Source: Candidatus Saccharibacteria bacterium UBA5148 (lineage in GTDB: Bacteria; Patescibacteriota; Saccharimonadia; Saccharimonadales; UBA4665). Taken from it: a DNA stretch of 64,000 nucleotides. The notes below the pieces were generated by a model, which worked only from the letters and a program-made list of their open reading frames with translations, was not told the DNA's origin and did not search any database. The DNA is taken from contig DHXU01000003.1 of NCBI GenBank assembly GCA_002413835.1, positions 179,807 to 243,806 of the forward strand. Reading direction: 5' to 3'. The position numbers and the translations under genes were made by a program. Positions 17,943 through 27,213 of this stretch are shown here, in pieces (the first letter of the stretch is position 1; each line of letters opens with the position of its first letter).

Positions 17943-18064
17943 TACTGAAAAGTATATAAAACTATAAGCAATATAGCTATAGCGGAACCTCAGTAATATA
18001 TCCTACAAAGTATACTGCCAGATTGTGACAAAATGTCATAATCAAAAGTAAGAGGAACTACCAT

Positions 18065-18652
18065 ATGTCAGCTACGCCAGATACGTTGTCCCCATCGCCT
18101 ATTATTACCGAACCGATTGATCGTCGCCACAGCCGAATACCAACCCGGCGCCGGCTGGCGGCTGCTGCCCTGACTATCGCGGTACTGTTACCTGGATGTG
18201 GCAGTGATAGAGACGCCGAGCGTGACTCCCAGGCGGCACCTGGCACATCGGCCACGCCGACTGCGTCTCAGGGTAATACCGGTAACAGTGGCCGCGAAGC
18301 TGGCGATGCGGCAGTTTTCCCGCAGGACTGTCAGCCGGGTGTCAAGAATGCCCAGGGCTTGTACTGCGAGGTGGAACAATTCGGGGCACCAGTGTTTTTA
18401 AATTTCGAGAATGGGACCGGCCAAGTGGGTCAACTAGGTATCGGACAGATAGTATTGGTCGAATGCTTAGAACCAAAAGCGACTGTACCGAGCGCCCATG
18501 GCGGCTGGTATAAATTTGCTCTGACAGGAATCCCTAATCTACAGCAGACATCGCGAAAATATGGCTACGCGCCAGCTAATACTTTCGAAAATGGCGATGT
18601 CGTCGGTGAACCGATCAATCGAGAGACCAATCCTCACATACCAAGGTGCTGA
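18065..18652 (+). CDS. Putative lipoprotein, 195 aa
   Basis: An N-terminal region with an unusually long leader (about 30 residues, RRHSRIPTRRR) precedes a hydrophobic stretch AAAALTIAVLLPGC, a lipobox with cysteine near residue 45. After a Ser/Thr/Gly linker, the C-terminal domain (GQLGIGQIVLVECLEPKATV, GGWYKFALTGI) looks like an all-beta SH3-like surface module. Function is unknown. It was probably exported and anchored to the membrane. Confidence 0.7.
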   Translation: MSATPDTLSPSPIITEPIDRRHSRIPTRRRLAAAALTIAVLLPGCGSDRDAERDSQAAPGTSATPTASQGNTGNSGREAGDAAVFPQDCQPGVKNAQGLYCEVEQFGAPVFLNFENGTGQVGQLGIGQIVLVECLEPKATVPSAHGGWYKFALTGIPNLQQTSRKYGYAPANTFENGDVVGEPINRETNPHIPRC

Positions 18653-18720
18653 TAAGCTGCCCCGGCCCGGTCACTGTCCGCGTTGCATTTTACAATGGTA
18701 ACGGTTAAGCTTATTGATAT

Positions 18721-20415
18721 ATGGGCACCGATAACCTGTCTCCTGAAAATGTAGCCAGCATAAAACAAAAACTGACCAGCCTTGGCTTCCAGGGCGAGTT
18801 GGATGATAGCGCCGAATCCAAAGACATCTACAGCCATGACGCCTCGATGTTCGAGCTGGTGCCGAAATTAGTCGTTTCCCCCAGGGATGTACATGATATA
18901 TCGACGCTGGTCGGTGTTGTTTCGGCCAATAAGACGACCATGCCCGGCCTGTCGATGACCGCCCGCAGTGCTGGTACTGATATGTCCGGTGGTGCTATCA
19001 GCGAGTCGATCGTCGTCGATTTCAAGAAATATTTCACGCGCATTGGTGAGATTACTGAGACCACGGCCAACGCCCAACCAGGAGTATTCTACCGTGATTT
19101 TGAGGCTGCAACGCTCAAGCACAAAGCATTGATGCCCTCCTATCCGGCTTCCCGCGACCTCTGTACCATCGGCGGCATGGTCAACAACAATGCCGGGGGT
19201 GAAAAATCCCTGGAATACGGCAAGACACAGCGCTTTATTCCGTCGCTCAAAGTCGTCTTCGCCGATGGTGTCGAGCGCGTCGTCAAGCCGCTCAATCGAA
19301 CCCAGCTGAATGCTAAGATGGCCCAGAAGGATTTTGAGGGCTATGTGTACCGCGAGCTCTTCAGACTGATTGAAGACCATTACGACCAGATTAAACAGGC
19401 TCGCCCGAATGTCAGCAAGAACTCGACAGGTTACAATCTCTGGGACGTCTGGGACCGTGTCACCGGCGTCTTCGACCTGACGCAGCTGATCTGCGGTGCC
19501 CAGGGTACGCTTGGATTTGTCACGGACATTAACTTCCGGCTGGTGGCGCACCGCGAGCACTCCGGACTGCTGGTACTATTTATGAAAGACATTGATAAGC
19601 TTGGCGAGGTCATCAATGTCGTGCTCAAGCACCAACCGGCGACGTTCGAATCATTCGATGACGCGACGCTACTGCTGTCGATAAAATTCATGCCGTATTT
19701 CCTGAAGATGCTCGGCCTGGCAAAGTTCATAAAATTGCTCATCGGCCTGATACCGGACGGTTTTCAGCTGATACGCGGCATACCAAAGCTGGTCCTGATG
19801 GTGGAATTTAACGGCGACTCAGCCGACGAGGTCCGTCAGAAGATCCGCGCCCTGCACAAAGAGCTTGGCATCAAACGGACGTATTACGAAATCAACGGCT
19901 TCGAAGAGGATGATATCGAACTGAAAAGCGAGAAATTCTGGATTATGCGCCGCCAGAGTTTCCAACTACTGCGCAGCAAGGTCAAAGACAAGCACACCGC
20001 ACCGTTCATTGACGACCTGGTTGTCAACCCGCCCTATCTCGTAGAGTTCCTGCCACAACTGCGCGCTATCATTAAGAAATACAAACTGTTTGCGACTATC
20101 GCCGGACACATGGGCGACGGCAATTTCCATATCATTCCTCTGATGAAACTGGAAGATCAGACAGAGCGTGCCAAGCTGTTGCCGGCTATGAAAGAGGTTG
20201 ATGAACTGGTTTTGAAATACCATGGCTCTTTGAGCGGCGAGCACAACGACGGCCTGGTACGCGGCCCCTGGTTGACCCAGATGTATGGCCCGGAAATCGT
20301 CGGTTTGTTCAAAACTACGAAACACATCATGGATCCGCAGAATATCTTCAATCCCCACAAAAAAGCTGATGCTGACTGGGATTATAGTTTCAGTCACATC
20401 CGCGACCATTTCTAG
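18721..20415 (+). CDS. FAD-linked dehydrogenase (GlcD/Dld family)
   Basis: This 564-aa protein has a PCMH-type FAD-binding domain (residues about 35-250: LVVSPRDVHDISTLV, GLSMTARSAGTDMSGGAI, SRDLCTIGGMVNNNAGGEKSLEYG). The C-terminal FAD-linked oxidase domain includes AGHMGDGNFHIIPLM and the terminal SGEHNDGLVRGPWL, where histidines line the active site of D-lactate/glycolate dehydrogenases. It likely oxidises a 2-hydroxy acid and feeds quinone, paralleling the nearby NDH-2. Substrate cannot be fixed from sequence. Confidence 0.9.
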   Translation: MGTDNLSPENVASIKQKLTSLGFQGELDDSAESKDIYSHDASMFELVPKLVVSPRDVHDISTLVGVVSANKTTMPGLSMTARSAGTDMSGGAISESIVVDFKKYFTRIGEITETTANAQPGVFYRDFEAATLKHKALMPSYPASRDLCTIGGMVNNNAGGEKSLEYGKTQRFIPSLKVVFADGVERVVKPLNRTQLNAKMAQKDFEGYVYRELFRLIEDHYDQIKQARPNVSKNSTGYNLWDVWDRVTGVFDLTQLICGAQGTLGFVTDINFRLVAHREHSGLLVLFMKDIDKLGEVINVVLKHQPATFESFDDATLLLSIKFMPYFLKMLGLAKFIKLLIGLIPDGFQLIRGIPKLVLMVEFNGDSADEVRQKIRALHKELGIKRTYYEINGFEEDDIELKSEKFWIMRRQSFQLLRSKVKDKHTAPFIDDLVVNPPYLVEFLPQLRAIIKKYKLFATIAGHMGDGNFHIIPLMKLEDQTERAKLLPAMKEVDELVLKYHGSLSGEHNDGLVRGPWLTQMYGPEIVGLFKTTKHIMDPQNIFNPHKKADADWDYSFSHIRDHF

Positions 20416-20451
20416 AAACTTGCTAAACAACAGTTCTATTGTGGAACGCGA

Positions 20452-21471
20452 TTATAGCCTTGAGTTTGTTGGCAGTATGACTGCCGCGCTGGTTCCGCTG
20501 CCTGGTGTGCTGGTTAGAACTATCTCTGCACCGTGGAGGTCGGCTATCAGCTTGGCAAGTGACAACCCGAGCCCGAAACCTTGAGGAGCGGAGCCCGCTA
20601 CAGCATTGTTACGGGAACTGTCTGCCCGGTAAAAGCGGTCGAAGACGTGCGGCAAAGCGCCATGTTCGATGCCTTTGCCCTTGTCCTGGATGTCGACAAC
20701 CACTCTGCCCTTACCTCTCAGCGCACTGACCGATACTGCCGAGCCGCCTGGGCTGTATTTGATGGCATTCTCTAGAAGTATCACGAACAGCTGTGTCAAG
20801 CTGGCTTTATCGCCGCTGACCTGTTTAGATTCGAGTTTGCTGGTAATCATGATATCTTTGGTGGCTGCGAGCTTACTGACGGTCTCAACTGCGGACGCCA
20901 CGATATCCTTGATATCAAGCCGGGTGAACTCAGTACGCAGTTTGTTAGCTTCCATAGAGCTGAGCAGCAGCAGGTTGTTGATGAGGACCTCCATGCGGTC
21001 GACTTCTTCCAGGTTGCTGCGGAGTGTTGCTCGAAGTTCGCCGGCTGGGACTTTGACATCCATCAAGGCGACTTCTGTCTCCATTTTGAGTGCTGTCAGC
21101 GGCGTACGGAGTTCATGGCTGACGTCCGCCGTGAAACGTTTCTGTTGCTCGTGGGCGGCTTCGATTGGTTGCAGCGTCCGCCGGGCCAGCAGATAGCAGG
21201 TGACGCTGGTTATGACCAGCACCAGGAGGTTGAAGTATATGATCTGAGACAGAATGTGCTGCGAGCGCAGTGCCAGCTCCTGGCGCGGTGTCCCCGGCTG
21301 GCGCAGGCCGAAGGGCTCGTACTCGTTATACCAGCGGGTGTACTGATTGTAGATACCGGTATGCAGCTCGGTGACGGCCACATGGTACAGGACCACGCTG
21401 AATACGACGCAGATGGACATCACGATTGTGACATAGGCGATCGTCAGTTTGAAAAGTGCCGAGCGGAACAT
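20452..21471 (-). CDS. Membrane sensor histidine kinase
   Basis: This 339-aa protein has two membrane helices (residues about 8-32 and 75-95) flanking a short extracytoplasmic loop of about 40 residues. Then come the HisKA H-box FTADVSHELRTPLTALKME, the N-box LLENAIKYSPGG, the G1 box DKGKGIEHGALPHVFDRFYR and the G2 box GFGLGLSLAKLIADLHG. All catalytic boxes are intact. It is downstream of its response regulator (six-base gap). The small sensor loop suggests detection of a membrane-proximal signal. Confidence 0.95.
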   Translation of the reverse strand: MFRSALFKLTIAYVTIVMSICVVFSVVLYHVAVTELHTGIYNQYTRWYNEYEPFGLRQPGTPRQELALRSQHILSQIIYFNLLVLVITSVTCYLLARRTLQPIEAAHEQQKRFTADVSHELRTPLTALKMETEVALMDVKVPAGELRATLRSNLEEVDRMEVLINNLLLLSSMEANKLRTEFTRLDIKDIVASAVETVSKLAATKDIMITSKLESKQVSGDKASLTQLFVILLENAIKYSPGGSAVSVSALRGKGRVVVDIQDKGKGIEHGALPHVFDRFYRADSSRNNAVAGSAPQGFGLGLSLAKLIADLHGAEIVLTSTPGSGTSAAVILPTNSRL

Positions 21472-21477
21472 ACCTGT

Positions 21478-22164
21478 TTAATTCCCGCCCGTGATGCCGA
21501 GGACATAGCCGAAGCCGCGCCGGGTGTGCAGCAGCGGCTTTTCCTTGGGGAATGCCCGGTCGATTTTGGTCCGCAGATAGCCGATGTAAACTTCGACGGT
21601 ATTTGGCAGTATATCAGCGTCCTCGTTCCAGATGTGAGATATTAATGAATCCTTGGTGATCACCTGCCCGGCGTGGTGCATGAAGTATTCCAGGAGTAAG
21701 AATTCCTTATGAGACAGCTTGATCGGCTGGCCGGCACGGCTGGCTGTGAATGTAATCGGATCAAACTCGAGGTTATCAACTTTTAGTACGGTGCCGGTGC
21801 TGACCTGAGGACGTCGCAGCAAGGCCCGGACGCGGGCTGACAGCTCGTCGAACGAGAATGGTTTGACCAGATAGTCATCCGCACCACTGTTGAGCCCATC
21901 GACCTTATCGCCGATGGTGCCGCGGGCGGTCAACATCAGTACCGGTGTGTGAATGCCGTCATCGCGCAGTTTTTCACATACCGTGATGCCATCCATACCC
22001 GGCAGCATGCGGTCCAGCACGATCAGGTCATAATCATCGCTGCCGGCATAGGCGTAGCCGGTGTCGCCGTCGTGGACCATATCGACGGCATAGCCGTGTA
22101 TCTCCAGTCCGCGTTTGACGGCTCCGGCTATCTTGACTTCATCTTCGATAACTAATATACGCAT
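21478..22164 (-). CDS. OmpR/PhoB-family response regulator
   Basis: This 228-aa protein has a receiver domain with acidic pocket (ILVIEDEVKIAG), phosphoacceptor aspartate in YDLIVLDRMLPGMDG, conserved Thr (LMLTARG) and Lys (DYLVKPF). The C-terminal winged helix is SHKEFLLLEYFMHHAGQVITKDSLISHIWN and VEVYIGYLRTKID. It partners the adjacent histidine kinase. TATAGT lies only four bases before ATG, so the transcript is probably leaderless. Confidence 0.96.
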   Translation of the reverse strand: MRILVIEDEVKIAGAVKRGLEIHGYAVDMVHDGDTGYAYAGSDDYDLIVLDRMLPGMDGITVCEKLRDDGIHTPVLMLTARGTIGDKVDGLNSGADDYLVKPFSFDELSARVRALLRRPQVSTGTVLKVDNLEFDPITFTASRAGQPIKLSHKEFLLLEYFMHHAGQVITKDSLISHIWNEDADILPNTVEVYIGYLRTKIDRAFPKEKPLLHTRRGFGYVLGITGGN

Positions 22165-22206
22165 GTTGACTATATTGTATGACGATTAGGTGAAAAATAC
22201 CTGTAA

Positions 22207-23124
22207 TCAGGATTTGCCTGATTGTTTGGCTACGGCTTTTGCTGTAATTCGGGCTTCCTCAGATGTATCTGGCTTCAGATAATTCTGGGCGTGCAGTCCG
22301 AAAACAAACAGTGCCAACAGGCCGAGGAACACGACATAGATACCGCGGTCAATCAGACTAGCCGAGACTATCTGGTCGTTGACAATATGGTGCAGGCGCT
22401 GCGAAAAGACCAGGAATGATTCCCGGAAGCCTATGGCGCCCGGAGTAACAGATACGAACAGTGCAAAGTTGGCCGCTCCGGTATATATCAGCGCCGGTAT
22501 GGCGGCTATGTGCCTGCCTACACTGCTGAGTTCCACATAAAAGATAACCGCCAGTGTACTGACCTGAGCCAGCGTCGCGGCGGCTAACTGGCCAATATGT
22601 TCCAGCCGCAAATTATGGAAGCGGGCCGGCATGAACCTTGGGTTTCTCAGCAGGAGTGGTGTCAGTGCGATGACGGCGATTATCGCCAGCAGCCCCCATA
22701 GGCCTACGAAATACGTCATGATGAACAAGCCGCTGAAGATTGCGTAAAAGACATAATATAACAAGGTTGCCAGGGTATAGTTCTTGAGTTTTACATTGTG
22801 TCTACGCTTCAGGTAGGCTGCCCGGAAGGCTGGACCACTTTGAAGCGGGCCGAAGAAATTGATAATCGACGAATACATCACAAGCAGCAGGCTTTCCTTG
22901 CGGCCAAGCGTTATGTCGCATAGAGCCAGCGTGGCGCGTTGTATCCATGTCAGGGCTACTAAAAACAGACAATACAGCAGGAGCAAAGTCACGAGCGTCA
23001 TAGGCGGCAGTTGACGCAGTTGCCCTATTGCCTCCGGATGATGGCTCAGGTAGTACGCGAAGGCAGCAGTCGTGACTATCAGGACGCTGGCCGCCAGGAG
23101 CGAACGGAGGAGTTTACGGGACAT
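22207..23124 (-). CDS. Flippase-like / LPG-synthase membrane domain protein (UPF0104)
   Basis: This 305-aa multi-spanning protein of the lysylphosphatidylglycerol synthase transmembrane family has the characteristic GAIGFRESFLVFSQ and PLQSGPAFRAAYLKRRH loops. It has no cytoplasmic aminoacyl transferase domain. Such proteins are thought to flip or handle lipid-linked products. The start MSRKLLRSLL at 23124 is chosen because TACAAT ends exactly six bases before it. The longer frame (23208) crosses the divergent promoter. It is divergent from the GT-C gene. Confidence 0.8.
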   Translation of the reverse strand: MSRKLLRSLLAASVLIVTTAAFAYYLSHHPEAIGQLRQLPPMTLVTLLLLYCLFLVALTWIQRATLALCDITLGRKESLLLVMYSSIINFFGPLQSGPAFRAAYLKRRHNVKLKNYTLATLLYYVFYAIFSGLFIMTYFVGLWGLLAIIAVIALTPLLLRNPRFMPARFHNLRLEHIGQLAAATLAQVSTLAVIFYVELSSVGRHIAAIPALIYTGAANFALFVSVTPGAIGFRESFLVFSQRLHHIVNDQIVSASLIDRGIYVVFLGLLALFVFGLHAQNYLKPDTSEEARITAKAVAKQSGKS

Positions 23125-23197
23125 AAGCTTATTGTAGCGCACGGCGGCGGCTTTAAGGTAATTGTCAGCAAAAGCCGGTATAATGAAGCAAAACTGT

Positions 23198-24721
23198 ATG
23201 CTACACAAATTTCATGACGCCATTTCACGCTTATTTCGGTCACCTCAGACATTTTATGTTGTCGTCGGTATTCTGGTACTGCAAAGCGTCTGGATCGCCC
23301 TGACCGCCCGCTATCCGCAGGCTTTCGATGAGAACTACCATTTTGGTCTGATTCAGCTCCATGCTCACCAGTTATTACCGTTCTTCACCCACCAACCCTC
23401 GGATAGTACTGTCTACGGGGCTCTGGCGCGTGACCCGTCATATCTGTATCATTATCTGCTGAGCTTTCCATATCTGGTGCTGACACACCTGACGGATAGT
23501 CAGACCGTGCAGGTAATAACCCTGCGCCTGTTTAACGTGGTTATTTTCGTGGCTGGTCTCTTCGTTTTTCGCAAGCTGCTCCGTGCCCTGCATGTTTCAA
23601 CTGCACTCAGCAACGCCGTGCTGCTTTTCTTTGTCTTGCTGCCGCCGGTTCCGCTTCTGGCCGGACAGATTAACTATGACAATCTGATGTTTTATATGAT
23701 CGGTCTGCTTTTCTTATTAACGGTGCGATATATCAAAGCTGTACAGGCGGACGGTGGTACTCGCATTCCGGTACTCCTGGCTCTCTCGATTACCCTGGTC
23801 GGTGCACTCGGCAGTATCATAAAATTCTCGTTTGCACCGATATTATTTATGACAATCGTGACGCTGGCATTCGTGACATGGCGGGCTATCAGAAAATCAC
23901 GGATCATAGCTGGCAAGACTGGCAGACCGGCGGCGTACCAGCTCGTACTACCTTCAAACTTTCGGCTGTTCGTTATGACCGCTTTGACGCTGCTGGCTGT
24001 TGCCCTGAGCGTTGAGCGCTACGGTGTCAACCTCGTGCAATATCATAATCCGGTGCCGGAATGTGACGCCGTGCTGAGTGTCGATGAATGTCAGGATTAT
24101 TCACCATGGGCCCGTGACTACTTATTTGCGGCGTCGTACCCTCGCCCGACGGCTCTCGGTATTGCAGTCTATCCGTGGGTTTGGGCTCATCGGACGGTCT
24201 ATGAAACGATGTTTACCATTACGAGCTATTTTGAGCCGAATGGCACCGTTACATACAAGCCGGTACCACCGCTGACAATTGCCAATTACACGGCCTGGAC
24301 AATCGTCTGTCTTGGTATTCTATTTGCCATCCGGAGTCGGAAAGAGATCTGGAGTAATCCTGGGCTGCGGGTACTTTTGGTTATCTCCGGATTTTACGTG
24401 GTGGTATTATTCATGCAGAATTTCGTGATGTACCTGCATACCGGTGAAGCGGTCGCCATCCATGGTCGTTACCTGATACCGATCTATCCTATCTTATTCA
24501 TCCCGGCTGTAATCGGATTTAGACGCTGCTTTGCTGATTTCAAATTAGAACGCTTCATGGCAGTATTCCTTGTGTCGTGTCTGGTTTTGTTTCTCCAAGG
24601 TGGCGGTATCACTGGCTGGATCGTCAGTAGTGACTCGTCATGGTACTTCCAGCAAAGTCACCCGGCAGCTCAGGCAAATTGGCTCGCAAAAGATGTTTTG
24701 AGCAAGGTCGTGTATCACTAA
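23198..24721 (+). CDS. Multi-spanning glycosyltransferase-like protein (GT-C / DUF2142-like)
   Basis: This protein of about 507 aa has ten or more membrane helices. An acidic motif PQAFDENYHFGLIQLHAH sits in the first external loop, where GT-C enzymes carry catalytic Asp/Glu. QINYDNLMFY is another conserved-looking loop. It probably transfers sugar from a polyprenyl-phosphate donor outside the membrane. TATAAT at 23179-23184 places the RNA start just ahead of ATG 23198. Followed by GT2 and flippase genes, it fits a surface-glycan pathway. Confidence 0.75.
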   Translation: MLHKFHDAISRLFRSPQTFYVVVGILVLQSVWIALTARYPQAFDENYHFGLIQLHAHQLLPFFTHQPSDSTVYGALARDPSYLYHYLLSFPYLVLTHLTDSQTVQVITLRLFNVVIFVAGLFVFRKLLRALHVSTALSNAVLLFFVLLPPVPLLAGQINYDNLMFYMIGLLFLLTVRYIKAVQADGGTRIPVLLALSITLVGALGSIIKFSFAPILFMTIVTLAFVTWRAIRKSRIIAGKTGRPAAYQLVLPSNFRLFVMTALTLLAVALSVERYGVNLVQYHNPVPECDAVLSVDECQDYSPWARDYLFAASYPRPTALGIAVYPWVWAHRTVYETMFTITSYFEPNGTVTYKPVPPLTIANYTAWTIVCLGILFAIRSRKEIWSNPGLRVLLVISGFYVVVLFMQNFVMYLHTGEAVAIHGRYLIPIYPILFIPAVIGFRRCFADFKLERFMAVFLVSCLVLFLQGGGITGWIVSSDSSWYFQQSHPAAQANWLAKDVLSKVVYH

Positions 24722-24772
24722 ATATTCATATTTACGTTATATTATGTTATAATAATAATCTGAAAGAGCATT

Positions 24773-25717
24773 ATGAAGCTAGTCATACAAATCCCCTGCT
24801 ACAACGAAGAAGAGACGCTGCCGATCGTGCTGAAAAGCATGCCCAAGAAGATACAAGGCATTGATGAAATTATCGTGCAGGTTATGGATGACGGTTCGAC
24901 CGACCGGACTGTCGAAGTCGCACGGAGGTATGGGGTAACAGAATTTGTGTTGCACAGCCGGAACGTTGGCCTCGGTCGGCAGTTTCACGACGGCGTCAAT
25001 AATGCACTGGCGCTCGGTGCTGACATCGTCGTTAATACTGACGCCGACAATCAGTACCCTCAGGGTCGTATCGGCGACCTGGTACAGCCGATTCTGCGCG
25101 GCGAGGCAGAAATTGTCATCGGTGATCGTCAGACACAGACAATCGCTCATTTTTCGGCATTTAAGAAGCTGTTACAGCGATTCGGCAGTTCGGTTGTTAA
25201 TAAAGCAGCCGGCACCGACCTTCCTGATGCTGCCAGCGGCTTTCGGGCTTATTCTCGGGAATCGCTGATCCAGCTGAATACTATCACTCGCTTCAGCTAC
25301 TGCATGGAGACGATTATTCAGGCTGGCACCAAGCGCCTGGCAATAACCAGTATCCCGGTGGTTACCAATCCGAAACTTCGCGAGTCGCGGCTATTCAAAT
25401 CTACACCCGAGCATGTCTATAAGTCTGCCTCGGCTATTGTCCGGGCCTACATCATGTACCGCCCGTACATGGTATTCGGGACGCTCGGCTTCAGCCTGCT
25501 TGTGCTGGGCCTGGTTCCATTCATACGCTACCTGTTTTTGACATTTACCGACCATACTGGCCGCGGACACCTGCAGTCACTGACAATCGGCTCGATCCTG
25601 CTGACCGGTGCTTTCCTGTGTCTGGTACTCAATATTATCGCTGATCTCATCCGTATCAACCGTATTCTCATCGAAGATAATCTTGAACATACAAAGCGTA
25701 TGCGTTTCTCAAAATAA
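24773..25717 (+). CDS. Glycosyltransferase family 2 (dolichol-phosphate-mannose-synthase-like)
   Basis: This is 314 aa. The GT-A fold begins LVIQIPCYNEEETLPIVL, continues VMDDGSTDRTVEVARRYG, and has the metal-binding motif VVNTDADNQYP (DAD). Acceptor-side GDRQTQ is present. Two membrane helices near the C-terminus (FGTLGFSLLVLGLVPFIRYLF and IGSILLTGAFLCLVLNIIADLI) anchor it. It probably makes polyprenyl-phosphate-sugar for the neighbouring GT-C protein. Confidence 0.9.
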   Translation: MKLVIQIPCYNEEETLPIVLKSMPKKIQGIDEIIVQVMDDGSTDRTVEVARRYGVTEFVLHSRNVGLGRQFHDGVNNALALGADIVVNTDADNQYPQGRIGDLVQPILRGEAEIVIGDRQTQTIAHFSAFKKLLQRFGSSVVNKAAGTDLPDAASGFRAYSRESLIQLNTITRFSYCMETIIQAGTKRLAITSIPVVTNPKLRESRLFKSTPEHVYKSASAIVRAYIMYRPYMVFGTLGFSLLVLGLVPFIRYLFLTFTDHTGRGHLQSLTIGSILLTGAFLCLVLNIIADLIRINRILIEDNLEHTKRMRFSK

Positions 25718-25736
25718 GCACGTATACTAGCAGTAT

Positions 25737-26711
25737 ATGGCGCATCATACGGCTGAACTGCCGCATTCCTTCCCTGCCCGGCATGTAGTCGTTACGCTGC
25801 TTATATTCGTAGGCGTCACTGCCATATTTGGCATGCAGTTCAAGAGTTTATCGGCAAGCCTGGCTGCTGTCCAGCACGCCGATATGGCATCGGTAGCCGC
25901 CGCCTTAGGGCTGCTGGCCGGTAGTTATGTAGCTGCTGCGCTCAGTTACCTGTCTCTCGCCGGCAAGCGACTTAGCTTTGGGCCGACACTGGTGGTGCAG
26001 ATTGCTTCCGGACTTGTAAATCGTATCATACCGGCTGGCCTGGGCAGTGTCGGTTTGTATGCAGCGTACTTACATAAACAAGGTTACAGTGCCGCTGCCG
26101 CATCGGCAGTCGTCGCTACCAATAATCTGGTCGGTATAATCGGCAATCTCCTGCTTATCGGCTTGGTGTTACTGATTTTCCCTGACTACCTCGGACATGT
26201 TCATGTGCCGCCTGTATCCATGTCTGTCTTGTATGGCTTCATGGTGGCTGTACTCGTATTGTTGCTATGTTATCCGCTGATAAGTCGTGCCAGGTCGGCC
26301 GACGGCTCAAGTACCTACCGCCGCGGTCTGCTATTTTTGCGTAGTGCAGTGCGCGCACTACGAAGTAGTTTCCGTCCCAACCGGGCAACTGCCGGCAGCC
26401 TGGCGACCAATATTGTGTTAACTTGTCTCACGGCCGCAGTACTATGCTTGTCTGTACTGGCCGTCGGTGGGACACTCAGCTGGCCGGCCGCTGTGATGGT
26501 ACTGTCACTTGGAACGCTAGTCGGCGCTGCCGTACCGACTCCGGGCGGTATTGGTGGCGTAGAAGCTGGACTGCTGGCCGGCTTGCTGGCATTCGGTGCA
26601 GCGTCGTCGTACGCTCTGGCTGGAGTCTTGCTGTACCGCCTGCTGACATATTGGCTGCCGATCATCCCGGGCTCAATCGCGTTTCGTTTCGTTATGAGGC
26701 ATTATGTGTAG
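25737..26711 (+). CDS. Second flippase-like / UPF0104 membrane protein
   Basis: This 324-aa protein has about eight helices. TPGGIGGVEAGLLAGLLAFG is the hallmark loop of the LPG-synthase TM family. It is paralogous in type to the 22207 gene, and together they flank the two glycosyltransferases. TATACT ends eight bases before the ATG at 25737, 19 bp after the GT2 stop, so it may have its own promoter. It probably moves or binds a lipid-linked intermediate. Confidence 0.8.
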   Translation: MAHHTAELPHSFPARHVVVTLLIFVGVTAIFGMQFKSLSASLAAVQHADMASVAAALGLLAGSYVAAALSYLSLAGKRLSFGPTLVVQIASGLVNRIIPAGLGSVGLYAAYLHKQGYSAAAASAVVATNNLVGIIGNLLLIGLVLLIFPDYLGHVHVPPVSMSVLYGFMVAVLVLLLCYPLISRARSADGSSTYRRGLLFLRSAVRALRSSFRPNRATAGSLATNIVLTCLTAAVLCLSVLAVGGTLSWPAAVMVLSLGTLVGAAVPTPGGIGGVEAGLLAGLLAFGAASSYALAGVLLYRLLTYWLPIIPGSIAFRFVMRHYV

Positions 26712-26760
26712 AAATAATACGAAAACTGTACAATAGGAAGCACAAATAAGGAGTTACTCG

Positions 26761-27183
26761 ATGTTCCAGGAATTTAAGAAATTCATATTACGCGGCAATG
26801 TCGTCGATCTGGCTGTGGCCGTCGTCATCGGTGCCGCATTTACTTCGGTTGTAACGGCTTTTGTAAGCGATTTCCTGACGCCGATGATTGCGTCCGTCCA
26901 GGGCTCGCATGATTTTGCTAAGTACGCCTTTCACATCAATGGCACTGCTTTCGCATACGGGCATTTCCTCAATGCACTGATCAGCTTCCTGCTGACGGCC
27001 TCAGTTGTCTTCTTCTTCGTAGTACAGCCACTGAACCATCTGACAGAAATTTCTAAACGCTCTCGCAAAACACCTGACCCGACGACCCATAAATGCCCGG
27101 AATGTTTATCTGAAATCCCTCAGAAAGCTACTCGTTGTATGTACTGCACCAGCCGCATTACTCCTCCGACGAAGGCGTCATAA
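26761..27183 (+). CDS. mscL: Large-conductance mechanosensitive channel MscL with zinc ribbon
   Basis: This 140-aa protein has MscL N-helix and TM1 (FKKFILRGNVVDLAVAVVIGAAFTSVVTAFVSDFLTP) and TM2 (FLNALISFLLTASVVFFFVVQP). The C-terminus has a CPECLSEIPQKATRCMYC four-cysteine zinc ribbon in place of the usual helical bundle. It releases osmolytes on hypo-osmotic shock. A clear Shine-Dalgarno AAGGAG precedes the ATG. Confidence 0.96.
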   Translation: MFQEFKKFILRGNVVDLAVAVVIGAAFTSVVTAFVSDFLTPMIASVQGSHDFAKYAFHINGTAFAYGHFLNALISFLLTASVVFFFVVQPLNHLTEISKRSRKTPDPTTHKCPECLSEIPQKATRCMYCTSRITPPTKAS

Positions 27184-27213
27184 TCCACTCCTCTCAGCTG
27201 GGAGCCAGGCTGC

